64,000 bases of DNA, taken from the NCBI GenBank assembly GCA_014529385.2, contig CM043942.1, positions 65,361,184 to 65,425,183 of the forward strand. Direction: 5' to 3'. The notes below the pieces were generated by a model. The model saw only the letters and a list, made by a program, of their open reading frames with translations, did not search any database and had not been told where the DNA came from. The DNA comes from Adiantum capillus-veneris. Lineage: Eukaryota > Streptophyta > Polypodiopsida > Polypodiales > Pteridaceae. The position numbers and the translations under genes were made by a program. Shown in pieces: positions 9,443 to 21,170 of this stretch; positions within the stretch are counted from its first letter, which is position 1; each line of letters begins with the position of its first letter.

Positions 9443-11701
9443 TTATGGCTCCCCAGACTGCCCAAAATACTGCCTACACTGCTCCGAGTTGTTGTATGTT
9501 TTAGAGCTCGCAAACAAAGATGTTTGTGTAATCAAGTCTGGCGGCACCGGCATGGTCACGGACATATCTTCAGCCACCTGTAGCTGCCCAGCCCGCCCAA
9601 GAAGGTCGATCATAGAGCTGTAAAGCTCCTGCATTGGAATCATGGCATGTCTCTCATAAGTCGATGCAAAAAGGTTATATCCCTCTTTCAATAAACCTGC
9701 ACTACTGCAGGCAGTTAGGATACATGCAAGCATTGCATTATCAGGGTGACAACCTGCTTGATGCATCTCTTCTATAAGTTGAGTAAGAGAATGTAGATGA
9801 CCCTCATATTTATACCCTCCCATTATCGAAGAACAAGACACCACATCATAGTTTGCGCTATTACCAAAAAGTTGGCGTGCTTCATCTAATTTTCCAGTCT
9901 TGGCATACATGTTAATGAGAGCGTTCCTCACAAATGAGGCAGAATCCAAGCCATTAAGTACTATTTGCTCGTGTAGCAAGTGGCCCTGTCCCACAGCACC
10001 CATGTTGCTGCATGCCTGCAGAAGGCTCAAGAATGTGGCCCTGTCTGGCAAAACGCCCTGCTTCCACATTTCATCATAGAGGTCAAGGGCAAGGGCACTC
10101 CATCCCTGGAGAGAATAGCCTGCTATTAATGCTCCAAATGATACTGCATCAGGATTACACAAATGGTTAAACACAACATATGCCGCATTCAGGTCTCCAT
10201 ACTTTGCATAAAAGTCAACTAGAGTGTTTCCCACAGCCTTGTCCGACTCATAGCCCATCTGAATTATAAGGACATGAATCAATAACCCTTCCTCCGTCGC
10301 CTCAACATTGGTGCAAGCTTTCAAAACACACAGGCAAACAATGTTATTTGGCTCAATGCCTTCAAGAAACACCTCTTTAAAAATCTCAAGAGCCCTAAAA
10401 GCTTGCCCACAGTCCAAGAAGGCAGATGTGACAGCACCCCAAGATACCACATTTTTTGTTGCAAGGTTTGAAAACACTGAATATGCATCCTCTAAAAGCT
10501 TACAACTTCCATACGTATCAACAAGTGCACATCCAATCACCACATTTATCTCAACGCCTACTTCTATAATATGTGAATAGACCAATCTAAGGCATTCTGT
10601 CTTACCTATAGTATGGCATGCTCTCAATACACCCAAAAAAGTAGTCTCGTTTGGTTGTACACCTGCTTGCAACATTCTGGCAAACACTTGCAATGCAGCA
10701 TTGGAATGGTTACCATGAGCATAACCATCAATCATCACACTCCAAGACACCACATCACGAGCAGACAATGCCCCAAACACTTTCCCTGCTTCTGCCAAGC
10801 AACCCAACTTAGCATACATGTCAACAAGAGAACTCGTAACGACCACATCTGACTCCAGACCACCTTCCAAGACTTCCACATGAATCAACTGACCCTCATT
10901 TAATGCTAGTTCACACACACATGCCCTGATTGCACTTAAAATCATAGCATTATTTGGCTTTGAACCATTCAAATGCGCCTCTGAGTAGAGCCTTAGCGCT
11001 GGAAGACCTTGGCCTTGTGCAGCATAGCCTGATATGATAACAGTCCATGTGACTATGTCTTTTACAACCTGTGTGTCAAACAACTTATGAGCTTCGACTA
11101 AGCAACCACAGTGTGCGTACATATCAATGAGAGCATTTCCCAAGACCAAATTAGATTCAAACCCCTGTCGAATGGCTTCATGATGCATATACATGCCTAG
11201 TCTCAATGCCCCCAGACATCCACATGAATCGCACATACACACATATGTTACTCTATCTGGTACAATATTAGCCTTCTGCATTTTCTCAAATAGTTGAAGA
11301 GCTTTAAGCGGGTCGGCGAGCTTTGCATGAGCCGAGATGAGGGAGTTCCATGAGAAGACGCTCGGTTTTGAGATGTTGAAGAAAGCTTCATTTGCTTCAT
11401 GGAGGCTTCCGCATGCAGTAAAAAGGCGAATGAGGTGATCTCCAAGTGCTGCAATTGAGCTAAGCCTATGTTTCCGCATGAGGGTACGGACCCTTTGTGC
11501 GTAAGTGAGCTCCTTGTTTCCATTGCAGCCTTGCAGAAGACTGTAAATAATGTCTCTTGATACAAGCAGATGCTGTTTCTCCTTGCTATCCACCATCTTG
11601 AAAGCCTCGTCCAAAAGTCCATTTTTGCAGAGATTTCTGATTTGGTTTTCATGTCTAGAGAGTTCACCTGCCCCATGTCCCTTAGGAGAAGCTATGACCA
11701 T
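9443..11701 (-). CDS. PLS-class pentatricopeptide repeat protein, no E2/DYW tail
   Basis: An uninterrupted 752-residue frame with no intron. From about residue 80 to 720 it is a chain of 31-36-residue PPR motifs in the P-L-S order. Typical words are VFSWNSLISAHAK (116-128), GNALIDMYAHCG (188-199), VTWTVIISGYA (217-227), SLVDMYAKLG (291-300), VVSWSVMIDGYA (317-328), NALINMYAKTG (593-603) and YSSMIDLLGRAGQ (694-706). Such proteins bind single-stranded RNA of chloroplasts or mitochondria one base per motif and direct editing, splicing or stability. After MPVPPD (717-722), where an E motif normally starts, only 30 unusual residues follow, and there is no DYW deaminase. It therefore could not edit alone. 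A recent C-terminal truncation is possible. No organelle transit peptide is obvious; the first 20 residues are not strongly basic or Ser-rich. This is the only intact host-type gene seen. Confidence 0.93.
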   Translation of the reverse strand: MVIASPKGHGAGELSRHENQIRNLCKNGLLDEAFKMVDSKEKQHLLVSRDIIYSLLQGCNGNKELTYAQRVRTLMRKHRLSSIAALGDHLIRLFTACGSLHEANEAFFNISKPSVFSWNSLISAHAKLADPLKALQLFEKMQKANIVPDRVTYVCMCDSCGCLGALRLGMYMHHEAIRQGFESNLVLGNALIDMYAHCGCLVEAHKLFDTQVVKDIVTWTVIISGYAAQGQGLPALRLYSEAHLNGSKPNNAMILSAIRACVCELALNEGQLIHVEVLEGGLESDVVVTSSLVDMYAKLGCLAEAGKVFGALSARDVVSWSVMIDGYAHGNHSNAALQVFARMLQAGVQPNETTFLGVLRACHTIGKTECLRLVYSHIIEVGVEINVVIGCALVDTYGSCKLLEDAYSVFSNLATKNVVSWGAVTSAFLDCGQAFRALEIFKEVFLEGIEPNNIVCLCVLKACTNVEATEEGLLIHVLIIQMGYESDKAVGNTLVDFYAKYGDLNAAYVVFNHLCNPDAVSFGALIAGYSLQGWSALALDLYDEMWKQGVLPDRATFLSLLQACSNMGAVGQGHLLHEQIVLNGLDSASFVRNALINMYAKTGKLDEARQLFGNSANYDVVSCSSIMGGYKYEGHLHSLTQLIEEMHQAGCHPDNAMLACILTACSSAGLLKEGYNLFASTYERHAMIPMQELYSSMIDLLGRAGQLQVAEDMSVTMPVPPDLITQTSLFASSKTYNNSEQCRQYFGQSGEP

Positions 11702-11805
11702 AAATCGACAATTTCATAATACAAGAAAGCGATCGAGGAGGCAATGGCAAGCCATGGAGAGGGCATCTTCCATGAGCCAGATTTGAACACATTGATCTAG
11801 ACCGA

Positions 11806-11844
11806 CGCAAATACTAGTATTTATGAAGCGAAGCGAAGCGAAGA
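11806..11844 (-). promoter_or_regulatory. Possible PPR promoter with GAAGC repeat
   Basis: About 115 bp upstream of the PPR ATG the minus strand has a TTCATAAATACTAG stretch, a weak TATA-like element. It overlaps a short tandem repeat, four GAAGC units on the plus strand (about 11826-11845). No transcription start can be proved from sequence alone. Confidence 0.25.
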
Positions 11845-11845
11845 T

Positions 11846-14199
11846 GCAGCTTTTAAATCTGATATTAAGAAGGCCCCCTCCATTCCTCGACTTCATGAGC
11901 TGTGAATTATCAAATGGGCAGTTTTTTAACGTCACTTCAGAGATACAACCAGTTCCTTTTCAAGTTTCAACGTCATAGAAACAATCCCAAGAGACCCAAA
12001 GATCTATCGGGCAAGAGAGAGAGACATGGAGGGCATGGTTCGCCGTCAAGTCGATTCAAACTAACAAATATCGGCGGATCTCCACTCCGGATGAGGGCCA
12101 AAAAGTCGTTGCACATGTAGACATTGAAGGCTTCCACGTGTAAAAATAAACTCAATTTAGGTTCACACGTGGGGGACTTCTACCAATGCCAATGTCACCC
12201 AACTTCTGGATTTTTCAATCCGAGGCTAGCGACCATAGGAGCAGGTATGGCAAGTCCACTCTTCTACATTAGAGAGAAGGCTAAGAAACTAGTTCTAACA
12301 CCCCTTGGCATTTCCTCCATCACCCAACCCTGATCACTCCACTCCACCTCTATCTATACAACCCACAAACATCAAGTTTGAGAGATGAGAAAGAAGCTTC
12401 AACCATTCCTTGAGCAAACGTGATGTAGCACTTACACAATAAATGAGATGCTTCTCCATCCATTAATCCCACATCCAATCACTCAAGTTTCTACTAAGGA
12501 CACACACATAGCATACATCATGACAACTCAAGCAACAAGCATACAAATTAGGCACATTTTCAACACATTTCAATAAATTGTTCAACTTAATCAAGCATGC
12601 ACTCAAGAAAGAGAAGATAGTGAGAACAGTGATGAACTCCATTGCTAGAAGGCAACCATGTGAGAAGCAAAGAAGGCTTGTAGAAAGCATAGATATAAAT
12701 GGTAGTATGAAAGAGGGGATGCGCTTCAACTCAAGAGTTCACGCCTTGCATCAAATGCCCTTTGGAAATGAAATGAAAGGTTACTTCACCTCCCTCCATG
12801 AGGCCAAGCCTTGGAAGGATTCCAATACTCATTAATGATAGAAGTCGATATTTATTGATGAGTTTGTGCACGAGTCTCTTCAAGGATTACCTTAAGTGCA
12901 ATTGGCCTCACCCGCGGGGATCACCTTTTTTTGTCTTCTTAACTCAGTCACATGATACCCCCAGATCACTTGTCGGTAGTTATGGGTCGGCCTCAAAGAG
13001 GAAAGCTACCATAAGCCATAAAACATGAGATATTGGTATCAACCCAATGAAGATATCATCATATCCAATAGCATGGCTGCATATTCATATAAAGCAATCA
13101 AATCCCCAACCATAACAAATTGTGTGCAACAACTAGCACCATGATAAAAATGTTATAAACTAATCCAAACCAATCTATAGCTCTACATCTATAACATAAA
13201 ATATAACGAGTCACCCATATATGTCAATCCAAAAATTCAAAAACTTATCATGTGTAATCTTTTAGCATAACAACTCAACAATATCAAACCACCATTCTGA
13301 GCGAATCAATATCATATTATTTGGGACTTGCAGCATATCAATCCAACCAAGAACTTGGTCCAACATGACCAAAGTAGGCAGTTTGTGCTCTTCCAAAACA
13401 TATAATGCAAAAAATCCATCTTGAAATAACCATGAGCATAATAAAATACTCAATCCCAAATAGTATAGCTTGTATAATACGTCAAAATAGTTGTCCATAG
13501 TAAAATATGAATTTTAAAGCAATACTATGCATTTGAAAGCATTTCAACCGGTAACCCTCAAGTGGCAATGCATCCAATCTAAGACAAGCAAAAGAAGACA
13601 ACCAATGAAGCATAATCAAGAGTTTTGAAGTAACCTAATAGAGTTCAACATGCCAATGGTTCTCAGTTGCTCAAAATTTATTGATACAAACACAAGAGAT
13701 ATTGCACATGCAGTTCATGCATGGGAAGTTGAAAAATAGCATGCAACATGAGTTTGTGGTTCTACATGATAAAGAAATAACAAACTTGCTCAACATGGCT
13801 ACTTCTAACAGCCTACAATAGCTCATAGCAATCCAATAACATCTCATTTGAGAAAATAAATAAAAAAATCAATCTAGTCTCTTCTTCTCTCTACCAAAAC
13901 AATAGCTCTAGAGTGATGTCAAAAAACGATGAATGTTTCATTTGTTGGCTTGTCAATGCTCAAGCGACCTTTGCATGTGTAAAGAGGTTGGTAAAACAAT
14001 TATGATGTTTTTCACATGCTATTGGTTGAGGACATGGGGACAACTACCCACTTTGGGCACACATAATGCAACATCTCGATGTTGCAAAGGGTGTTTGGTG
14101 GAACATTGTGCATTGTTATGATGTAAGACCAGGCTACATGGGTATAGGTTCTGTGGATGATGGTGCACTTTCTAGTAGCTATATTGCTAGAGTTGTTTT
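11846..14199. other. Gene-free intergenic DNA
   Basis: I see no protein domain, RNA gene or clear repeat boundary here. It is AT-rich. The frames in it are short and low-complexity. Confidence 0.5.
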
Positions 14200-14581
14200 C
14201 CACCTACTATTGATGAGAAGCTACATATGCAAAAATCTAATATGGTTTCTTGGTTGTCCCCTCTTGAGGCACCATTGAAACATGTACATGAAGGATGTAT
14301 TTTGGGCAAAAGAAACGTTCTAAGCCTTCCCAAAAATGGTTTTGTGTGGGCTACTTACAAGTTTCAACTTGTACATGGTGATGGTTTTGGTCTAATGCAC
14401 ACCTCTTCATTTAGGAATCATTGTACTTTGTGACTTTCATTGATGATTACTCCAAGCGTGCACAAGTGTATGAGCTTAAGGAAAATTCAAGATATTTATA
14501 TGTTGCAAGAAATTTCTACTTATGGCTAAACGTGTTTCTGGTTGTGGTGTGGGCTCTATCTTTTCCACTCCAAAAAGAGGA

Positions 14582-14617
<36 letters not shown>

Positions 14618-15118
14618 TATGTCAAAAGATCTCAATGCATTCCTTGCTAGTCATGAGATAAAACACCAATGTACTATTCCTTATACTCCTCAATAAAATG
14701 GCATTAGAGAGAGAAAAATAGGTCACTTATAGAGATGGCATGATGTATGGTCAAAATCCAAGCTTTGTCACATGGGTTTTTGTATGAGGCTATCATGTGT
14801 GCTGTTTATGTAATAAATAGGTGTCCCACTAAAGCATTGCATCCTATCACTCCTTATGAGGCTTGGCATGGCAAGCCTCATAAGGAGCCAATGGATGGCA
14901 AGAAGCCATCCATTAATCATTTAAATATATTTAATTGCTTATATCATGCTTTAGTACTTGAGAAACAATGCAAAACATTGGATGATAAGGGTGTGAAATG
15001 TCTTTCTATTGGTAATAGTCTAGAAAGACAAGGTTGCAGGCTTTATCATTCACAAATGACACATATCTTGATTATTCATGATGTTGTTTTTGTGAAAGAT
15101 GCCCATCTCTCTCGCTAA
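14200..15118 (+). pseudogene. Copia integrase remnant (element D) interrupted by poly(G)
   Basis: From 14228 the plus strand encodes a pre-integrase/zinc-binding tail (LEAPLKHVHEGCILGKR), then FQLVHGDGFG and MHTSS. A shifted frame from about 14421 gives YFVTFIDDYSKRAQVYELKE, the first part of the integrase core. Next comes a 32-nt G tract where the catalytic DNGGEY codons should be. MSKDLNAFLASHEIKHQ and PYTPQ follow, then a TAA. After another shift, YEAIMCAVYVINRCPTKAL, PYEAWHGK, INHLNIF and DDKGVKCLSIG (14747-15118) are the integrase C-terminal part. No RT is attached; microsatellite DNA begins directly after the end. Confidence 0.75.
14584..14615 (+). repeat. Poly(G) tract, 32 nt, inside copia integrase
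   Basis: An uninterrupted G run lies exactly at the GG-E-Y codons of the integrase core. It has probably grown from a short G run in those Gly codons. It could form a G-quadruplex, or its length could be an assembly artefact. Confidence 0.85.
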
Positions 15119-15179
15119 TTTTCTTAGTGGGTAGCCCCTCCCTCCCTCTCTCACTCTCCTTTTTGTATCTCTGAACCTC

Positions 15180-15215
<36 letters not shown>

Positions 15216-15438
15216 CTCTCTCTCTCCATCTCTCACACTATCTCTCTTGATTTCTCTTTCCTCTCTCTCCTTTTTTGTTTTCTCCTTTCTCACACGTTTT
15301 ATCTATCATACCCCTCCCAAACACACACAATCTCTCTCTATCCCTCCCCCAAAATCTCTGTGTGTGTGTGTGTGTGTGTGTATTGAGGACCATCTCCATT
15401 TATCCATCTCCACATGGCTCTCCGTACTTTCTTATGTA

Positions 15439-15490
<52 letters not shown>
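15119..15490. repeat. Compound microsatellite block with poly(C)
   Basis: Pyrimidine-rich DNA with a 30-nt C run (15181-15210), imperfect CT-rich DNA, (TG)n at about 15359-15380 and a (CT)n tract at about 15441-15487. No coding signal. Confidence 0.9.
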
Positions 15491-15491
<1 letters not shown>

Positions 15492-15938
15492 TTGTGCATT
15501 GAGGGGAGTGGATATGGAATGAACATGAACATTTGACACATTCCATATACTTTTGTAGCCTTTCATATTTTATCATGTAATGCAAAAGCTGATGACTCTA
15601 GTAGTGGGTGGCACTTATATTCTCAAACTTATAGTGAACATAATGTGCATAGTTGATGTGAATCTCTTTATTTCCCAGTGTCTTGTCTTGGATCACGAGC
15701 AATGGGAGCCAAGCCAAATGATTAAGATAGTCAGTATCATCGACAAGGGGATAGTTTCAAGCAGGGCTGTAGAGAATCGACCTATAGCATTCGACATAGA
15801 TAAAAATTGCTCTTTTTTAAAAAGGGGTGTGTGCAAGGGTGCATTCACACGATTGACAAGAGTCAGTTTTGACGATTGCAAGTCTTCGTAGTTCGTAATT
15901 GTCATGTAAGTGAGAAGAAGGAGAAAGAAAGAGAGAGC

Positions 15939-15940
<2 letters not shown>

Positions 15941-16014
<74 letters not shown>

Positions 16015-16135
16015 AGGGCTTTGCCGACTTTGACATTGATGATATCAGAATACAAATAGAGAGAGAGAGAGAGTCAGAATACAAGTAGAGAGAGAGAGTC
16101 AGAATACAAATAGAGAGAGAAAGAGAGCCATCGGC
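15941..16135. repeat. (GT)n-(GA)n microsatellite and adjoining minisatellite
   Basis: (GT)n at about 15941-15980 passes directly into (GA)n to about 16013. After 30 bp, a unit of about 25-30 bp containing TCAGAATACAAAT plus a short (GA)n is repeated three times (about 16046-16130). The pattern suggests slippage that copied a unique word together with its GA neighbour. Confidence 0.8.
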
Positions 16136-16139
16136 TCTT

Positions 16140-17158
16140 GGCTCGATTTTGGCATCGGCAACACTCTTTACAGCATTGACTCTCGACAATTCTCCCCTAT
16201 AGCTATTCGGCTAGCCCCTTCTATCCAGCGGCAAAAGGCGACATTGGTTTCACTTTTCGGTATTGGCTTAGATTCTTAGAAACCTCGGCATTTTGACACC
16301 TCTCATTACGTGGAAAATTTCCGACATTCTACCTTGACACGAGCGTTCTCGTGAATGAGAGTTTTCCCACGGATGACTTTGCTTGCAACATGCATGAGTG
16401 AGGTACCTCTACCATAGAGGAGTGACACTCGGTATCAGCACCGGAGCGTACCGATTTTTCTCTATGGCACAGTTTCAGTCTTTGACTTCTTTGGCGGCTA
16501 GTCGACTAGCATGTGTTTGTCTGGTGGCGGAATCGGCACCGACATTCTATTCTACATCAACACACAGGTACACAGGGGTTTTTTTTAGCCCACCTACACT
16601 AGTTTTTCTAGGTTTCCAAACACTTATTGGCACATCACATTTCATGCAATTTTGGCAGTCATTTTGACAACAGTTTCTCTACAGGAAGATGCATTGACAG
16701 ATGCATGTTCTTTTGAGCACATCTGGTGCTATTGAGCTCTTTTGAGAGCAGATATCCCCGCAGGGATACTTTTTATTGCATCCAACAATTATTGGCGTGT
16801 TCATGTGTAGTCATTCATGTATGCTGAGTTACGAAAACTACATATGCACATTTTTTAAGGAGCCATATTTGGCTAGTCTTGATAGTTTACCCATCCATTT
16901 CTGAGACTCGGTTCCCGAAGATCCCTTTCTGAGACTGTGGCTAGTGTCTTTGAGTCTGCATAGCCTTTGGAGGGTTGATAGGGTGAGGTTTTCTTTGAGC
17001 TAGGGTATTCTTGAATAATGAGATACCTTTGGTGATACAGATGGTTGGATTTCCCCACTACGTATTCTCGCCATAGGAGATGTATCTTATGGGATTTTAT
17101 GCTTGAAGTCGTATATGACAGTCCATTGATAGTGACGGTTTTTTACATGCCCAGTTTG
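16140..17158 (+). mobile_element. Copia leader fragment related to element E
   Basis: Several stretches match the untranslated leader of element E (24093-25401) in the same order. These are the GAGCTCTTTTGAGAGCA block near 16733, AGCCATATTTGGCTAGT near 16861, the GAGGGTTGATAG...GTGAGGTTTTCTT block near 16970 and CGCCATAGGA near 17070. It stops where LTR-G begins at 17159. No gag follows, so this is a leader-only relic cut by the LTR-G insertion. Confidence 0.6.
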
Positions 17159-17281
17159 TGCTACAATACGGGAGCACGCAGAGACCTGCAAAATACTCAA
17201 AATAGCACACAACAAGCCATAAACGAACAGATCTACATACTTGACAACTTGCACAAATTGATAATCGAGCTCAACATGAAC

Positions 17282-17372
<91 letters not shown>

Positions 17373-17706
17373 AAGAGCACATGCAAGTGCACCTCCTAGA
17401 GCGGAGTGCTACGTCGACACGGCAAGAGGGAAGAGAGGAGAGGGAGAAGAGTAACAGAGACACTGGGTGCAATTTCCCCCTCGTGAAAGAGTGACCCTTT
17501 CCCTCTTGCACGTATTTGATTTATAGATTTCTTGAATGGTGAAAGTGAGTACAAACCGGCGGGCCGGTCATAAATGGCCAAAGCTCATAAAAGAGCACTT
17601 GAATAATAAAATGTACAATATATATATTTGTTTGCATAGGCTTAAATCGGTCAAGCCTTTTCCATGTATCAACTGCAATAAATAGTAAATTATCAATTCG
17701 ATAACA
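17159..17706 (-). repeat. LTR of family G (probably solo or truncated), minus strand
   Basis: 548 bp with TG at 17159 and ACA at 17706. It is homologous to 48206-48693, where a copia-type tRNA-Met primer site lies next to it on the minus strand; this gives orientation and boundary. It contains a long (GA)n (about 17282-17369) and the shared words AAAGAGCACATGCA and CATAAATGGCCAAA. No body follows here. No clear target duplication was seen. Confidence 0.6.
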
Positions 17707-17864
17707 TACCTCTCTGGTTAGAAAGCAACTGTCCTCAGTTTTGCAAAGATAAGAATATGCAAACAATACTTGTCAAAAAATAGTGGTTAGTATTTTGTGT
17801 TAGGAAGATGTCATAATAAAAGGAAGAAATTATTAAACTAAACAACAATGTTTATTCCTGCCGT

Positions 17865-18000
17865 CATTCACATACTACCTATTCTAGTGTCCCATACCAC
17901 TAGAACAAGCAATATATGTCATACTCTTCCATCATTCACATACTACCTATTCTAGTGTCCCATACCACTAGAACAAGCAGTATATGTCATACCTTGAGAT
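17865..18000 (+). repeat. 68-bp tandem duplication
   Basis: A unit starting CATTCACATACTACCTATTC at 17865 is repeated at 17933. The two copies are almost identical (for example GCAATATATG against GCAGTATATG). It lies in otherwise featureless DNA. Confidence 0.85.
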
Positions 18001-19195
18001 GAATCACAATATCATTGGTCACACAGCTCATCATCCAATAATCTATCCTCATCAATCTCAAGTTCACTTTTGTTCGCGACAAAAAAGCATCATATGCCCA
18101 TTCCAAATCCATTTTCAAACATCTGCCAACATGTACCCTTTTCAAATCCAAATCCAAGTATCCTTCATTTTGTATATTCGGGGAACAAAATCATACCACT
18201 TACAGTGGTGGCCAGCCACTGCAGCATGATTTTGTGATTGATGTTGCCTACACTGCCCCCCCCCCCCATCCCAAACTGGAGAATCTACACCCGAAATACT
18301 GCCTAAATCTGTCAATCGACACTTGTGCTACCTAAACCGGCGAATCTTCACTGATATTATGTAAACTTTTGAATCTATTGTGTGATGTGTGCTGTTTAAA
18401 TCGGCAAATCATCGCAGGATGAATGTTTACACGCTACCTAAATCGGAGAATCTATGTGCGTGTGACCAATGGACCAAAGCAAGGCATAAAAGAAAGCATT
18501 TTCCTTATATTTGACACCAAAATTAGAGTATGTTCCAGTAGCAAAGCACTTACAAATTGTGGCTTGAGATCCCAAAGCACGCCAGCTCATATGAGGAGCT
18601 ACATAGCGAATGAATAATCATGTCAATACAAATTTCATACAATGCAAGTAGTAAGCCCTGACCGTAGTAGAATTGGAGTATTTAGATGACAAAACAATGC
18701 AGATAAATAATTTTTTTTAAAAAAGGTGTGATGTACTGGAGGGACATACCTAGAGGATATTTTGCATCTGAAAATGTACGTACCTGTGTGTGCATGCATA
18801 TAAAACTATAATTGAAAGAATGACAATTTGGATTAGGGGGTCTAACAAAAATAGAATGCTAATACAAGCTGGAGAGGGTTGTAACTATGTTGTTATCTTT
18901 TTTAATGGGAGTAGTAGACACATCCAGAGGTTGCCGCAGTTGTAGACAAGAGAGTTAGCATACTTAACAAATGAAGTGCTTAGTACGAGATTAGGTTAGA
19001 TAGTGGATAGGTACACAAAGAATGCTAGCCGATAATCTTTTAGAATTATGTTAGTGGAATATCACCTGAATGTGATAAGTAACATGATACAAAAAGAAGA
19101 AGGGGATTTACGGTATGATTATTGACCTTCATGAAACATTTTCCTAATTATTAGTGAAATATACATACTTAGGATGATCGACAAACTAGGAAATA
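18001..19195. other. Gene-free stretch
   Basis: No domain is recognisable. A short C run lies near 18258-18266. The sequence is AT-rich with scattered stops in all frames. Confidence 0.5.
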
Positions 19196-19660
19196 TAGAG
19201 GTTGTTTGAGTGGCAGCCAGTGGAGATAGACTATTAATTAAGTAGGTCATAAGATGTAACATTTAATGGTCTAGTAACTTGTGTGTAGCAGAAAATAACA
19301 TAGACATAGTGAGCCTTTCATTAAGGATAAATTCCTAATGAGCATAGTGAGAGTGCTTGGATGGAGAGAGCAACAAAAGCATAACACCTAGTTAGATAGT
19401 CATGAACAATACTTCAGAAAGAGAGAGAAATTAAGCTATTGACAACAGTTGAGGACTGGATATACATGGAGCCGATCCCCCCTCCAAAAGGCTTTGTATT
19501 ATTGGTTTCCCCTATCAAGGGAGACATTTTACAATACAATACTTTGTGTTCCTTCAATAACTTGATGGTGCAACGAAGATGGAAGCTTCAAGCACCAAAC
19601 TTACTTAAAAAACACAACATTAATTCCCTCATGGTCTCAGACCCAAGACCTCACACACCT
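19196..19660 (-). repeat. Gypsy-1 terminal direct repeat, 3' copy
   Basis: It matches 32641-33105 along its length, starting TAGAGGTTGTTTGAG and ending near CAGACCCAAGACC. Differences are scattered substitutions and small indels. It is taken as LTR or part of one. Confidence 0.7.
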
Positions 19661-21170
19661 TTGAAGATGGTGAGAGGTAGCGGGGTATGAGAGTAGATCG
19701 AGAGGAAGAAAAAGTATTCTTACAAGAAAGAAGTATTTCTCCTCACATAATCACTCTTAATAGCTTAGCATAGCTTAGTAATTAGCATGGTAGAGGAGAT
19801 GAGCATGCATTGAACCTTGGCTCTTGGTTGGACTTGCATCACAAAGCCAAGAGTTGTTGGTGTAGGCCTCCCTTCTCACAAGCTTGGAGTAGATGATGAG
19901 CTTTCCATTAAAGCTTCAGAAGGAGATAGTCTTCTTTACTTCACACATGAGTTCGCGTTAGTGTGTGTGCAATGAGATAGGGTAAAAAGCAACCTTCTCT
20001 CTCATCTTGGTCGACCCCTCTTGCTAATTGCTCATACTGGCATCCTATTGACCCTGTAAACCTTAGCCAATCATAAATTAGAAGCATAACTGCTAGACTT
20101 GTGACATGTGTCCCCCTTTACCCTTTTGTGAGAGCTTTAGGTATTTAAATAATTCAATAGGAATCAGGCAAGCCATTGGGCTGCTGAATGCTCATTGGAC
20201 CCCTTGTTAGATTGTTCAATAGTCTTCTAGAGAGCTTAATTTCTATTGGTTCTTTTGTCAAGTGTTTTTTAATGAATTAAACTAAATATACTCTAGCCTA
20301 ATTCTCATTGGTCCACCTCCATGGCCATCCAATAGGATTTAAATGCACTTTGGGGGCAACTGGGCTAGGAACCTGACATGTGTCCACTATGCCCTTTGTG
20401 TAAAGGGAGCTTGGGAGAGTGTGTGTGTTTTTGTCACTTCTTCTCTCTCTTCCCCTACCTTTAAGGCTTGCCCCTTCCTTGATAGGGATGTGGGAAGACT
20501 TTTGAGTCTTCCCACAAGCATCCAATTTTCCTAATTTTTGCCAATGGACTTTTCTATTGAAATTTTGGAACATTAGATTTTGGAAGTCTTAATGGGCTGA
20601 ACCTTAGGGTCTTTAAAGCACCATTCATCCACATTGCTCTTTTGCAGTTGGCCCCCCTTTGGATCCCTATTTTCCCTCCTTTGAATCCCTACTGTGACGA
20701 GTCTTCTAGCCTTACCAATATTCTAGCTTTTTCTCCCCTTGTACTTCCCCATATTAAATGATTAGTTTAACATGAGAAAATCATATAGGAGAATTAGATA
20801 TTAGTTATTATGACATTACCTCTCTCTTGAAATCATAGTTGTCCTCGACTATGAGGTAGAGACGATAAAGCCTAGTCATTAATCCTTTTTCTAGCGGGTA
20901 GAGGATCCCTATTTTACCCTACAACACCATTCCAGAATGGATGACTAATCCATTTGGTGCTTGAGAGCCTAAGCTACCGCAAGCGTGTCTGCGTGTCAGT
21001 CCTATCAATCTTCCATAGTAGAGTGACAAGCTCTACTTTGGGAGAGGTCGTCTCCGCAAACATGATCCTAAGCATGCATACTTCTTAATATTTGTGTGCA
21101 CAATACAGAAAAAGAGAGTCTTATAAGACAAAAACTTTGTTTATTTAAACATTTTTTCATTTACTTATTC
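19661..21170 (-). other. Non-coding 3' region of gypsy-1
   Basis: About 1.5 kb lies between the end of the chromodomain-like frame and the terminal repeat. No domain was found. If the LTR is longer than the 465 bp shared with the right side, this could be part of it. Confidence 0.4.

Noticed and set aside
10308-10852. Plus-strand frames opposite the PPR gene
   Set aside because: Shadows of the PPR coding strand with no domain of their own.
15181-15487. A possible CRISPR-like or satellite array
   Set aside because: Only simple sequence, with no regularly spaced identical repeats and unique spacers; the organism is a plant.
15338-15585. Open frames of repeated Glu-Arg, Leu-Ser or Thr-His residues (here and at 17233-17511, 34323-37453, 45240-45702, 47157-47506, 55241-55816)
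   Set aside because: They are translations of (GA)n, (CT)n, (CA)n and poly(G) tracts in several frames on both strands; no real protein signature.
15580-15891. 103-codon plus-strand frame
   Set aside because: No recognisable motif, no homologue inside the window, and position between copia debris and microsatellites; too weak to call a gene.
20298-20573. 91-codon minus-strand frame in the gypsy-1 3' region
   Set aside because: Composition looks random and no domain or start context supports it.
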